DNA of 25,550 bases from assembly GCA_041907145.1 (NCBI GenBank), contig JAYRHW010000170.1, positions 1-25,550 on the forward strand, in the 5' to 3' direction. The notes beneath the pieces are model-generated. The model made no database searches. It had not been told where the DNA came from and saw only the letters and a list, made by a program, of their open reading frames with translations. The stretch is from JAFLCA01 sp041907145. GTDB lineage: Bacteria > Bdellovibrionota_C > UBA2361 > JAFLCA01. This document shows positions 7,213 through 13,530 of the stretch, in pieces; within the stretch, counting starts at the first letter, position 1, and each line of letters begins with the position of its first letter. The position numbers and the translations under genes were made by a program.

Positions 7213-8424
7213 TTAGGCCCCAGCCGCAGCTCCGTTGAGTTCAGCCTTCTTTTTGGCGTTCTTGAGCTTATCGAGATCCTTCTTGTGATCTAGCTTAGCG
7301 TCTGTTTTGGAGTCGACAGCCCTGGCTTCGACTTTGGGTGACTCCTGTTTGGTTGAGGCGGCCTCGCCCTTTGCATCATGCCTGGGGGTCAAGCTTGACT
7401 CACGATCTACTCGAATTCCCAATGTCTCGAAGATGAGCGTGCGGATTTCTGCAGCAACCTCTGGATGCTCCTTGAGGAAAGCCTTGCTGCCATCGCGGCC
7501 CTGACCAAGACGCTCCCCACGGAACGAGTACCAAGCGCCCGCCTTATCCAAAATACCCTTCTCGACGCCAATATCGAGTAACTCTCCGTTTTTGCAAATG
7601 CCCTCGTTAAAAATGACATCGAACTCTGCTTCACGGAATGGTGGAGCAACCTTGTTCTTAACGACCTTGACGCGTACACGGTTGCCAAGAACATCGGCGT
7701 TTTCGTTTGTCTGGTCCTTAATTGATCCGATGCGGCGCACATCCATACGTACAGAGGCATAGAACTTCAGAGCATTTCCGCCGGCGGTAGTCTCCGGGGA
7801 GCCGAACATAACGCCGATCTTCATGCGGATCTGATTGATGAACAAAATCGAGCAATTCGACTTCGCGGCCATGCCGGTCATCTTGCGCAAGGCCTTGCTC
7901 ATCAGGCGAGCTTGTAGGCCCGGTTGCTGATCGTCCATTTCACCATCGATCTCTGCTCTTGGAACCAAGGCAGCAACTGAGTCTATGATTACCAAATCTA
8001 CCGACCCGGTCTGGATCAATGTATCGCAAATCTCCAAGGCCTGTTCTCCGCAATCTGGCTGACTGACCAAAAGCTTGCTGGTATCTACACCGAGGCGCTT
8101 GGCGTAATTCACATCAAGAGCGTGTTCGGCATCAATAAACACAACCGTTCCGCCCTTTTTTTGGACCTCGGCAGCGAGATGCAGAGCTAAGGTGGTCTTT
8201 CCAGAAGATTCCGGACCATATATTTCACAAATTCTTCCGCGCGGAACGCCGCCAATACCGAGAGCGATATCAAGACCGAGACTACCGGTAGGGTATGCCT
8301 CGACTCCTTCGTTTGCAGCGGTGCCCAAATTCATGATAGCGCCGCGTCCGTAACGCTTCTCAAGCTCGCTAATTGCTGAGGTAAGAGCCTTATTTTTCTC
8401 TGGAGCTGCGTTTTCTGTTGCCAT
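7213..8424 (-). CDS. recA: Recombinase RecA, with long Lys-rich C-terminal tail
   Basis: A 403-residue RecA. Walker A is GPESSGKT (residues 70-77), Walker B lies in VDLVIIDSVAAL, loop L1 region is GEMDDQQPGLQARLMSKALRK split across the usual position, and loop L2 is the GVMFGSPETTAGGNALKFY stretch. RecA forms filaments on single-stranded DNA, drives strand exchange and triggers LexA self-cleavage. The tail after residue 339 is 64 residues long and rich in Lys and Ala, with about fifteen basic and twelve acidic residues, whereas the E. coli tail is short and acidic. ATG 8424 has a good AGAGGA site. It follows lexA by 111 bp on the same strand, with a perfect palindromic operator in the gap. 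Confidence 0.97.
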   Translation of the reverse strand: MATENAAPEKNKALTSAISELEKRYGRGAIMNLGTAANEGVEAYPTGSLGLDIALGIGGVPRGRICEIYGPESSGKTTLALHLAAEVQKKGGTVVFIDAEHALDVNYAKRLGVDTSKLLVSQPDCGEQALEICDTLIQTGSVDLVIIDSVAALVPRAEIDGEMDDQQPGLQARLMSKALRKMTGMAAKSNCSILFINQIRMKIGVMFGSPETTAGGNALKFYASVRMDVRRIGSIKDQTNENADVLGNRVRVKVVKNKVAPPFREAEFDVIFNEGICKNGELLDIGVEKGILDKAGAWYSFRGERLGQGRDGSKAFLKEHPEVAAEIRTLIFETLGIRVDRESSLTPRHDAKGEAASTKQESPKVEARAVDSKTDAKLDHKKDLDKLKNAKKKAELNGAAAGA

Positions 8425-8499
8425 ACTGTATTCCTCTTTCTAGTTTCCTTTCGATTAAAAACTTTTGCTTAGTGCAAAATCCCGCGCTGTTCAAAAAAC

Positions 8500-8527
8500 T
8501 ATACAGTGTAAAATATTACACTGTATA
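8500..8527 (-). promoter_or_regulatory. Palindromic operator upstream of recA (putative SOS box)
   Basis: TATACAGTGTAA (8500-8511) and TTACACTGTATA (8516-8527) are perfect 12-bp inverted arms around AATA. The site lies 76 bases upstream of the recA start and just past the lexA stop. Its inner part, AGTGTAA-N4-TTACACT, matches the palindrome in the lexA promoter at five of seven arm positions with the same spacing, so LexA is the likely binder (inference). Confidence 0.72.
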
Positions 8528-8535
8528 AAAACTAC

Positions 8536-9192
8536 TCAGTGTAGTTCGCGAATTACTCCGATAAGTTTCCCCTGGATCGTAACCTTATCGAGAGTGATGG
8601 GAGGGATAGTCGGGTTCGCTGGAATCAGCATCACCTTGCCATTCTTTAATCGGCGATAGGTCTTCAAAGTTGCTGAGCCGTCCTCGAGTAATGCTACGAC
8701 GATATCACCATCATCTGCGGAATCCTGCCTACGAAGAACGACAATATCCCGATCACAAATATGGGCATCGATCATGGACTCCCCGCTGACCTCAAGGCAA
8801 TAAATCTCTCCGCGTCCCGTGATCATACTTGAAGGCACATCGATCATGGTCTTCTGCTCGATTGCTTCAATAGGCATACCCGCTGCAATCACCCCGCAAA
8901 GTGGGACGGCAGTGGGGCCAAGCTGTGGCTTGACGGACTCAATCAATTCAATCGAGCCATCCTCTCCACGACGAATAAAGCCTTTGTCCTCGAGGCGCTC
9001 AAGATGAAAGTGAGCTGTCGAGACGGATTTAACTCCGATGTGTTCAGCGATGTCCTTGAGAGTAGGGCCGTACCCCTTATCTGCGATGTAGTTCCTCAGG
9101 AACTCAAGTGTTTGCCGCTGGACCGGAGCTAAGGTGCTGGAGCGGTATACAGTTGGATCAACATCGGAAAGTGCATTGCCACGTGTCTTCAT
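8536..9192 (-). CDS. lexA: SOS repressor LexA
   Basis: A 218-residue LexA. The N-terminal winged helix-turn-helix covers about residues 20-76 (LKDIAEHIGVKSVSTAHFHL, recognition helix around S56-E65). The self-cleavage site is A104-G105 in VIAAGMP, and the catalytic dyad is S139 (SGESMID) and K177 (ATLKTYRR). It represses DNA-repair genes until RecA filaments stimulate its cleavage. I chose ATG 9192 (MKTRGN) over a TTG at 9219, which has no ribosome-binding site. The first 19 residues before the DNA-binding domain are longer than in E. coli LexA. Its recognition helix differs from E. coli (SPNAAEEHLKAL), consistent with the different operator seen here. Confidence 0.95.
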   Translation of the reverse strand: MKTRGNALSDVDPTVYRSSTLAPVQRQTLEFLRNYIADKGYGPTLKDIAEHIGVKSVSTAHFHLERLEDKGFIRRGEDGSIELIESVKPQLGPTAVPLCGVIAAGMPIEAIEQKTMIDVPSSMITGRGEIYCLEVSGESMIDAHICDRDIVVLRRQDSADDGDIVVALLEDGSATLKTYRRLKNGKVMLIPANPTIPPITLDKVTIQGKLIGVIRELH

Positions 9193-9259
9193 AAAGTTCT
9201 CTGCAGTCTCTAAAACCAACTATACCTAGGAGGGGGCGGATATAGTAAAATATGCTGTA

Positions 9260-9277
9260 AGTTCAACATATTGAACT
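9260..9277 (-). promoter_or_regulatory. Palindromic operator in the lexA promoter (putative LexA autoregulation site)
   Basis: AGTTCAACATATTGAACT is a perfect palindrome with 7-bp arms and a CATA centre. It lies 17 bases downstream of the -10 element of the predicted lexA promoter, where a bound repressor would block initiation or escape. Confidence 0.68.
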
Positions 9278-9293
9278 CTCTAGCTCTATTTGG

Positions 9294-9322
9294 ATAGTAT
9301 ATGCAAGTTTACTAGAAGTCAA
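9294..9322 (-). promoter_or_regulatory. Predicted sigma-70-type promoter of lexA
   Basis: On the minus strand TTGACT (9322-9317) is followed after 17 bases by TACTAT (9299-9294), or after 15 by the better-matching TATACT (9301-9296). It points to lexA and sits directly upstream of the palindrome at 9260-9277. Confidence 0.55.
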
Positions 9323-9419
9323 CCAGTTATCTTTGTTGCCACGTCAGAAATATCTCTCATCCCACAACGGCTTCGTACCGATTCCCCTTGTAAGTTCAAC
9401 TGTGGGTAATGAGGAATCC

Positions 9420-9824
9420 GTGAAATATAAGAAAACGGTCAAACTTCTTGTCGTCGACGAGCAGCCGGGATACTGCGAATTGATCCGCGAGCATGCCGAA
9501 ATTTGCAGCCACCAGATCGATATCATTTGCGAGTATGTGACTTCCGGCCGTGAGGCAATTGAGAAAATCGCTGAATGGAAGCCTTCAGTCATACTTCTGG
9601 ATGCGCATTTGCAGGACATAAATAGCTTCGAGGTACTGGAATCTTGCCGAGAAGGGCGAGCCACAGTAGTGGTAGCAAGCGACCATTGTTCGCGCGCCAT
9701 TATGGATAGTGCTCGCGAGCGCGGGGCCAGCGGCTATGTTACCAAGTCCGAGAACCCCGAGGAAATCGAGGCACTCCTCGTGGAGTTAGCGACAGTCTCG
9801 GCGCCGGTGGAACTCGATCACTAA
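9420..9824 (+). CDS. Stand-alone response-regulator receiver protein
   Basis: A 134-residue single receiver (CheY-like) domain without an output domain. The acidic pair is D13-E14 (LLVVDEQPG), the phospho-acceptor is D61 (VILLDAHL), the switch residue is S87 (VVVAS) and the conserved lysine is K109 (GYVTKS). Such proteins act through protein contacts, for example with flagellar motors, phosphorelays or sigma-factor partners; the partner is unknown and no histidine kinase is in the window. GTG 9420 has a good site (GAGG, five-base spacing), and the receiver fold begins right after it, so I prefer it to a TTG at 9333. It is divergent from lexA; a copy of the 12-mer TGTAAGTTCAAC from the lexA operator lies 20 bases before its start. 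Confidence 0.85.
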   Translation: MKYKKTVKLLVVDEQPGYCELIREHAEICSHQIDIICEYVTSGREAIEKIAEWKPSVILLDAHLQDINSFEVLESCREGRATVVVASDHCSRAIMDSARERGASGYVTKSENPEEIEALLVELATVSAPVELDH

Positions 9825-9898
9825 TTCCCTAGCAAATTCACAGTATTTTTAGCTACTTCTTCCGGTTGCTCCGCGACAGGGGAAGTCTCGGCTCCGGT

Positions 9899-9927
9899 TT
9901 GCTTTAGAAAAGCCAGCTAAGTATACT
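9899..9927 (+). promoter_or_regulatory. Predicted sigma-70-type promoter of csrA
   Basis: TTGCTT (9899-9904), a 17-base spacer, then TATACT (9922-9927). The -35 is weak and the -10 is close to consensus. Transcription would start near 9934 and give a leader of about 90 nt before the first reading frame. Confidence 0.5.
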
Positions 9928-9935
9928 GTATACTT
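9919..9935. promoter_or_regulatory. Palindrome over the csrA -10 element
   Basis: AAGTATA (9919-9925) and TATACTT (9929-9935) form perfect 7-bp arms around CTG. The site covers the predicted -10 box, so a dimeric repressor binding here would block transcription of csrA. The binder is unknown; the arms do not match the lexA/recA operator form. Confidence 0.5.
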
Positions 9936-9970
9936 CAAGATTCTTAAGGGTAGAAGGTTCTTCCCATTGC

Positions 9971-10010
9971 GGAAGTTCGTCGTGAAGCGCTGTCTTCAGG
10001 GCGAACTTTC
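9971..10010 (+). ncRNA. Structured csrA leader hairpin
   Basis: GGAAGTTCG (9971-9979) pairs with CGAACTTTC (10002-10010) with one G-U. After a 3x3 internal loop, TGAAG (9983-9987) pairs with CTTCA (9994-9998) around a hexaloop. The stem ends two bases before AAGGA (10013-10017), the ribosome-binding site of the small upstream frame. It is likely a cis-acting leader structure rather than a separate RNA. Confidence 0.45.
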
Positions 10011-10026
10011 GCAAGGAAATCAACGC

Positions 10027-10101
10027 ATGAAGCGTTGGTGGCGAAAGTGGCATCAAGCATGGAGGCTTTTCCATGGTAGTGTTCACGCGCAAGGAAGGTG
10101 A
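10027..10101 (+). CDS. Trp-rich 24-residue leader ORF overlapping csrA
   Basis: ATG 10027 follows AAGGA with nine-base spacing and opens a 24-codon frame ending at TGA 10099-10101. The peptide starts MKRWWRKWHQAWRLF: four Trp and five Arg/Lys in the first 15 residues, a strongly cationic, aromatic composition. The csrA ribosome-binding site (GGAGG, 10061-10065) lies inside it, and the csrA ATG (10073) is in another frame, so ribosomes translating this frame would pass over and could control csrA initiation. It could be a regulatory leader peptide, a membrane-active peptide, or chance. No homologue is known to me. Confidence 0.35.
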   Translation: MKRWWRKWHQAWRLFHGSVHAQGR

Positions 10102-10465
10102 GGCAGTGGTCATCGGTCAGGACATCGAGCTCACGTTGTTGGAGCTCGGGGACGACATCGCGAAGTTCAGGCTGAACTTCCCGCTGAAGCCCGAAAATCT
10201 TTTCATCGAGTTTTGGACCGGTGAAAAGGAAGAGGTCAAGATCGGCGATCAGATCACGGTGCTGGTGACGATGATGTTGCAGGGGCGTTTGCGAGTTGGA
10301 ATCGAAGCGCCTACTGCCGTTCGGATCATGCGCAAGGAGCTTCTCACGGAAACTCCGAAGGGCATCACCCAGGGTGCAGCGGCAAGCTCGACCTTGTCGC
10401 CTGCACCCACCCCGCGAGGAACTGGATCAAGAGCTCCTACTCGCCAGACTACGGCGGCTGTGTGA
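10073..10465 (+). CDS. csrA: CsrA-family RNA-binding regulator with tandem-duplicated core
   Basis: A 130-residue CsrA-like protein, twice the usual length (about 60). Residues 1-46 start MVVFTRKEGEAVVIG and residues 44-92 repeat the same unit at a constant offset of 43 without gaps: F4/F47, E8/E51, E10/E53, V12/V55, I14/I57, G15/G58, I18/I61, P37/P80, E46/E89. Copy 1 keeps T5-R6-K7 but has F44 at the position of the key RNA-binding Arg44; copy 2 has W48-T49-G50 instead of TRK but keeps R87 (= Arg44) in RIMRKEL. Residues 93-130 are a Pro/Thr/Ala-rich disordered tail. CsrA binds GGA motifs in mRNA leaders and controls translation and motility. ATG 10073 has an excellent GGAGG site (seven-base spacing) that itself fits the ANGGA binding motif, as does the upstream AAGGA; autoregulation is likely. 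A strong terminator follows. Confidence 0.85.
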   Translation: MVVFTRKEGEAVVIGQDIELTLLELGDDIAKFRLNFPLKPENLFIEFWTGEKEEVKIGDQITVLVTMMLQGRLRVGIEAPTAVRIMRKELLTETPKGITQGAAASSTLSPAPTPRGTGSRAPTRQTTAAV

Positions 10466-10498
10466 GTAGTCTGAGCCAGGTCCAGTCCCTTTGCGCCC

Positions 10499-10551
10499 GG
10501 CCCGGGGGTCACATGTGCGCCCATGTGAACCCCCGGGCCTTCCTTTTTTTT
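10499..10551 (+). terminator. Rho-independent terminator of csrA
   Basis: A stem of GGCCCGGGGGT and CACATG (10499-10515) pairs with CATGTG and ACCCCCGGGCC (10522-10539, one bulged A), followed by TTCC and eight T (10544-10551). It lies 33 bases past the csrA stop. Confidence 0.93.
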
Positions 10552-10732
10552 GAGGATTTGTTTGACGGTTGCTGCTCTTGAGAATCTTGATTCCCTACTC
10601 CACGCATTTCAGTCTCTTCTCTGTTGGCATGGCATTCGATCTGGTCGACCCAATGCAGCTTTCTCCCTTTGTGCCAGCATAACCTTATTGTGGTCGGCGA
10701 TGTAGGGACGGGCATTGATACGGAGTCAGTCC

Positions 10733-12238
10733 ATGAGTTCGCAATCAGCGGAAAATCAACAAGCGCGGAGTGTCCCTCAGGTGCCTGAAACCGAGCGTAA
10801 AGTCGATGAACCTACACCACCCTCCGGGCCGGCAGCTCCTGATCCAACTCTGATACAACGGCAACATCTCCCCTTCGATGCTGAGTCACCCAATCCGCCA
10901 GATGTCTTGGGGCAGCAACTGTTATTTGAAGGTGCTCCCGCGCTTCATATCGCCCGCCCGATTTTCCCGGAACCTATCTCAGGAATTGAAACTCGCACTC
11001 TAGCAAATGACATCAAGGTCCATTACATCGATCGTCCACGGACGATGCCCATCGAGGTGAGCGTCCTGGTGAAAGCAGGGGCCTTGCAGGATCCGCTTGA
11101 AAAATCTGGGTTGGCGCACTTTGTCGAGCATATGGCTTTTGGTGGAACTACTCGAAACCCAACCTCGCTCTCGTTTGCGCGCATGTGCACGGATGAGGGG
11201 ATCGGTTCCAATGCGTTTACCGATCGCTTAACCACCACCTATACAGTGGAGGCTCCTGTATATAGGGCTGAAGCAGCCGTTCGAATCCTTGGGGAGGTAC
11301 TTAGGACTCCAAGGTTTGACGAACAGGAAGTCATCCGCCAGCGCTCTATCGTGGTGGCGGAAATATTTGAGACTTATGAGGCTAACAACTTTGGAGCCCT
11401 CTATCAGCTACAGTTCGAACGCTTAATTCACGGAGCTTGGGGTGGGGCGCAGCCCGTTATTGGTACGCGTCAGCATGTATCGGGCATAACCGCCGAGGAT
11501 GTGCGCAGCTTCTATCATCAGCATTATCATGGCGGTGCGATGGAAGTTCTCGTATTGGGTCCGGTCTCAACGAGAGTGATGAAACTTATCGAGGAGCATC
11601 TCGGGGCCATTCCAAGTCGTGGCAAGACCGGTTTCACGCCCGGTTCCCCGCGACAGGTCCATGAGCCGCTGCATGTCGATTGGAAATCGCATGATCGAAA
11701 TGGAACGGCAATCTACGTAGCTTTTCCAGCACCGCATGAGCACTCGCTAGCGGGGGTAGCTGGCTTCGCGCTGCGCCAGATGGCTGGTCGCGGGAATTCT
11801 TCACCAATTCATCAGATGCTGCGGCTAACCTCAGCCGTTAACTACGGACACGGAGTATTTTCGAGCCGCTCGCCGGCGGGAGCCTTCGATACGATCGCGT
11901 TCACGAGCGCTCGAGCCGATGCGGTGGAGAGGGGTTTGCAGGCGCTGGAGCGGGCTATTGCAATGTTCAAGGATCCTTGCGAGCTGCGCCGGCTTCTTGA
12001 ACACCCGGAGCTGGGGCCGCGCGAGTACCCCAAACTCATGTCGGGAGTAATTTTGAGCAACCTGGCATATTTCGGCAGTTCCTATTCTCCCGATCAAGTG
12101 CACCAGCTGGTCCGCCAGCTTGGTCCGGAAGATATCGCAGACTACGTCAAGACTTTCCTTGATCCTGCTAGAGCCAAAGTGGCTATCAGGAGCAACCAGG
12201 AACCCCGGGATTTGCCCCCTTCTTGGTGCACTGAGTAA
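10733..12238 (+). CDS. M16 (pitrilysin/insulinase) family zinc peptidase
   Basis: A 501-residue peptidase. The inverted zinc motif HxxEH is H129-F-V-E132-H133 in GLAHFVEHMAFGGT, and the third ligand is E210 in VVAEIFETYE, 77 residues after H133 as in pitrilysin. The catalytic domain is followed by a degenerate second M16 domain with the region ITAEDVRSFYHQHYHG at the domain border. About 85 residues of Pro/Gln-rich, signal-free leader precede the catalytic domain, which is unusual; the protein seems cytoplasmic unless exported by another route. I chose ATG 10733 (MSSQSAENQQ), which has GGAG seven bases upstream, over a TTG at 10715. It is a single gene, convergent with the ECF sigma factor gene. 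Confidence 0.88.
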   Translation: MSSQSAENQQARSVPQVPETERKVDEPTPPSGPAAPDPTLIQRQHLPFDAESPNPPDVLGQQLLFEGAPALHIARPIFPEPISGIETRTLANDIKVHYIDRPRTMPIEVSVLVKAGALQDPLEKSGLAHFVEHMAFGGTTRNPTSLSFARMCTDEGIGSNAFTDRLTTTYTVEAPVYRAEAAVRILGEVLRTPRFDEQEVIRQRSIVVAEIFETYEANNFGALYQLQFERLIHGAWGGAQPVIGTRQHVSGITAEDVRSFYHQHYHGGAMEVLVLGPVSTRVMKLIEEHLGAIPSRGKTGFTPGSPRQVHEPLHVDWKSHDRNGTAIYVAFPAPHEHSLAGVAGFALRQMAGRGNSSPIHQMLRLTSAVNYGHGVFSSRSPAGAFDTIAFTSARADAVERGLQALERAIAMFKDPCELRRLLEHPELGPREYPKLMSGVILSNLAYFGSSYSPDQVHQLVRQLGPEDIADYVKTFLDPARAKVAIRSNQEPRDLPPSWCTE

Positions 12239-12268
12239 TCTGTTCACAGGATGATGATACTCAATAGA

Positions 12269-12305
12269 ATAGGTGGCTAAGATCTTCCGGATCTCAGCCA
12301 CCTAT
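12269..12305. terminator. Hairpin between M16 peptidase and sigma-factor genes
   Basis: ATAGGTGGCT (12269-12278) pairs with AGCCACCTAT (12296-12305); after one A/C mismatch AGATC pairs with GATCT around a TTCCG loop. The genes on both sides end towards it. There is no T-tract on either strand, so it is a shared hairpin of uncertain strength. Confidence 0.5.
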
Positions 12306-12333
12306 GAAGGTGAGGCTCCCCTGAACTGACCCT

Positions 12334-13002
12334 TTAGGCCGCGAAGCGCATTTCCTGTTCGGACTCCTGCTCGAAACCGGCGCCGTAGGCGATGGTCTCG
12401 CTGTCGGAGTAGTCCTCATAGAACTTCTGCAGGCGCTTACGCAACATCAAACGCGAGCGGTGCAAGCGTGACTTCACGGCAGGAACCGACAGGTTCAATA
12501 TCTCCCCGACTTCCTGGTTCGATAAGCCATCCACATCCCGCAATACGAAAATCACTCGATATTCTTCGGGCAATTTCGCAATAGCTTTTTCAAGTTCTTC
12601 TCGCAGCTCATGGCGTGAGCAGATGTAGTTCACATCAGCAGAGTCACTGCGTCCGCCAACCCAGTTCTCTCGAATGCCGGGGCTGACTTCTTCAATCGAA
12701 ATTGCGTTGCTCTGTTTGCGCTTGCGCAGCTTCATGAATGAGGTGTTAACAGTGATACGATAGAGCCAGCTTGAAAATGCCGACTTGCCTTCGAATTTTT
12801 CAATCTTGTTGTAGACGGTGACGAAGACATCCTGCAGTACTTCCTCGGCGTCTTCCTCGCTGCGAGTAATGCGAATTGATAGGTTGTGCACCTTCTCCGA
12901 GTACCGGTTGAGCAATTCAACAAACGCCTCTTTGTCGCCGGCGCGGAATGAATCTACGAGCTGAGCATCCGTAACTTCGATTTCTGTTGCTATCCTTTCC
13001 AT
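12334..13002 (-). CDS. ECF-type RNA polymerase sigma factor
   Basis: A 222-residue sigma-70-family factor with regions 2 and 4 only. Region 2 spans about residues 22-98 (EAFVELLNRYSEKVHNLSIR, EDAEEVLQDVFVTVY, FSSWLYRITVNTSF), and region 4 lies near 140-195 (IAKLPEEYRVIFVLRDVDGL, SNQEVGEILNLSVPAVKSRL). It directs transcription of a special regulon; the signal is unknown. I chose ATG 13002 (MERIATE), with AGAGG five bases upstream, over ATG 13041, which has none. A 30-residue acidic tail follows region 4. No anti-sigma factor gene lies beside it, unlike most ECF genes. The approximately 230 bases upstream to yggX hold no other gene, and I could not assign its promoter. Confidence 0.9.
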   Translation of the reverse strand: MERIATEIEVTDAQLVDSFRAGDKEAFVELLNRYSEKVHNLSIRITRSEEDAEEVLQDVFVTVYNKIEKFEGKSAFSSWLYRITVNTSFMKLRKRKQSNAISIEEVSPGIRENWVGGRSDSADVNYICSRHELREELEKAIAKLPEEYRVIFVLRDVDGLSNQEVGEILNLSVPAVKSRLHRSRLMLRKRLQKFYEDYSDSETIAYGAGFEQESEQEMRFAA

Positions 13003-13234
13003 GGTAACCTCTTTGTTCAACGAGTTCACTGCCACCTTCATTTTGCGAGCCCGCCCACATCAGCTCGCCTTTCTTGAAAACGAATTTGCCAGCTTTCCAA
13101 AATGCAGTTGTCATGGATTTGTAAAAAGATTGTCCCATCTGTGTAATTTGCTGCTGTCGTTGATTTTTTAGGCCTGCTCGGGGCATACTGAAGTCGAAAT
13201 CGCCATTGAAAATATCTAATAAACAGAGATGGTT

Positions 13235-13522
13235 ATGACAGAGCGACTGGTAAACTGCGTAAAACTTTGCAAACAGCTCCCAGGCTTGGAGAAGCCGCCA
13301 TTTAAGGGCGAATTGGGGCAGAAAATTTACGAACAGGTTTCAAAGCAGGCCTGGGGAATGTGGCGGGACGATATGCAAATAAAGGTGCTTAATGAGTACC
13401 GCTTGAATATGGCCAACCCCAAGGATTATCAGACCCTGGTTGATCAGATGCTTATATTTTTGAACCTAAAATCGGGCACCCATGCCGAAGTCGAAAACGC
13501 TGAGCGCGGTAGAAAATCCTAG
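13235..13522 (+). CDS. yggX: Probable Fe(2+)-trafficking protein YggX
   Basis: A 95-residue small protein of the YggX family. It carries the CxxL-like start (VNCVKLCKQLPGLEKPP), then GELGQKIYEQVSKQAW, then LNEYRLNMANPKDYQTLVDQMLIFL, which follows the E. coli protein block by block. YggX helps protect or repair Fe-S clusters under oxidative stress, and the N-terminal cysteine is important in the known members. Either ATG 13235 (MTERLVN, AGAG six bases upstream) or ATG 13229 could be the start; the second has almost no room for a ribosome-binding site. proC starts 8 bases after its stop, so the two are probably co-transcribed. Confidence 0.85.
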   Translation: MTERLVNCVKLCKQLPGLEKPPFKGELGQKIYEQVSKQAWGMWRDDMQIKVLNEYRLNMANPKDYQTLVDQMLIFLNLKSGTHAEVENAERGRKS

Positions 13523-13530
13523 GGACTCCT

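Noticed and set aside
9794..9898. Direct repeat AGTCTCGGCKCCGGT at 9794-9808 and 9884-9898 (14 of 15 bases)
   Set aside because: One copy lies in the receiver coding region and the other in the gap; short enough to be chance, and no further copies were seen.
9825..9914. Minus-strand frame of 31 codons ending in KNTVNLLGN that reads like a protein C-terminus
   Set aside because: It is preceded directly by a stop codon and has no start codon or ribosome-binding site; a decayed gene fragment is possible but cannot be shown.
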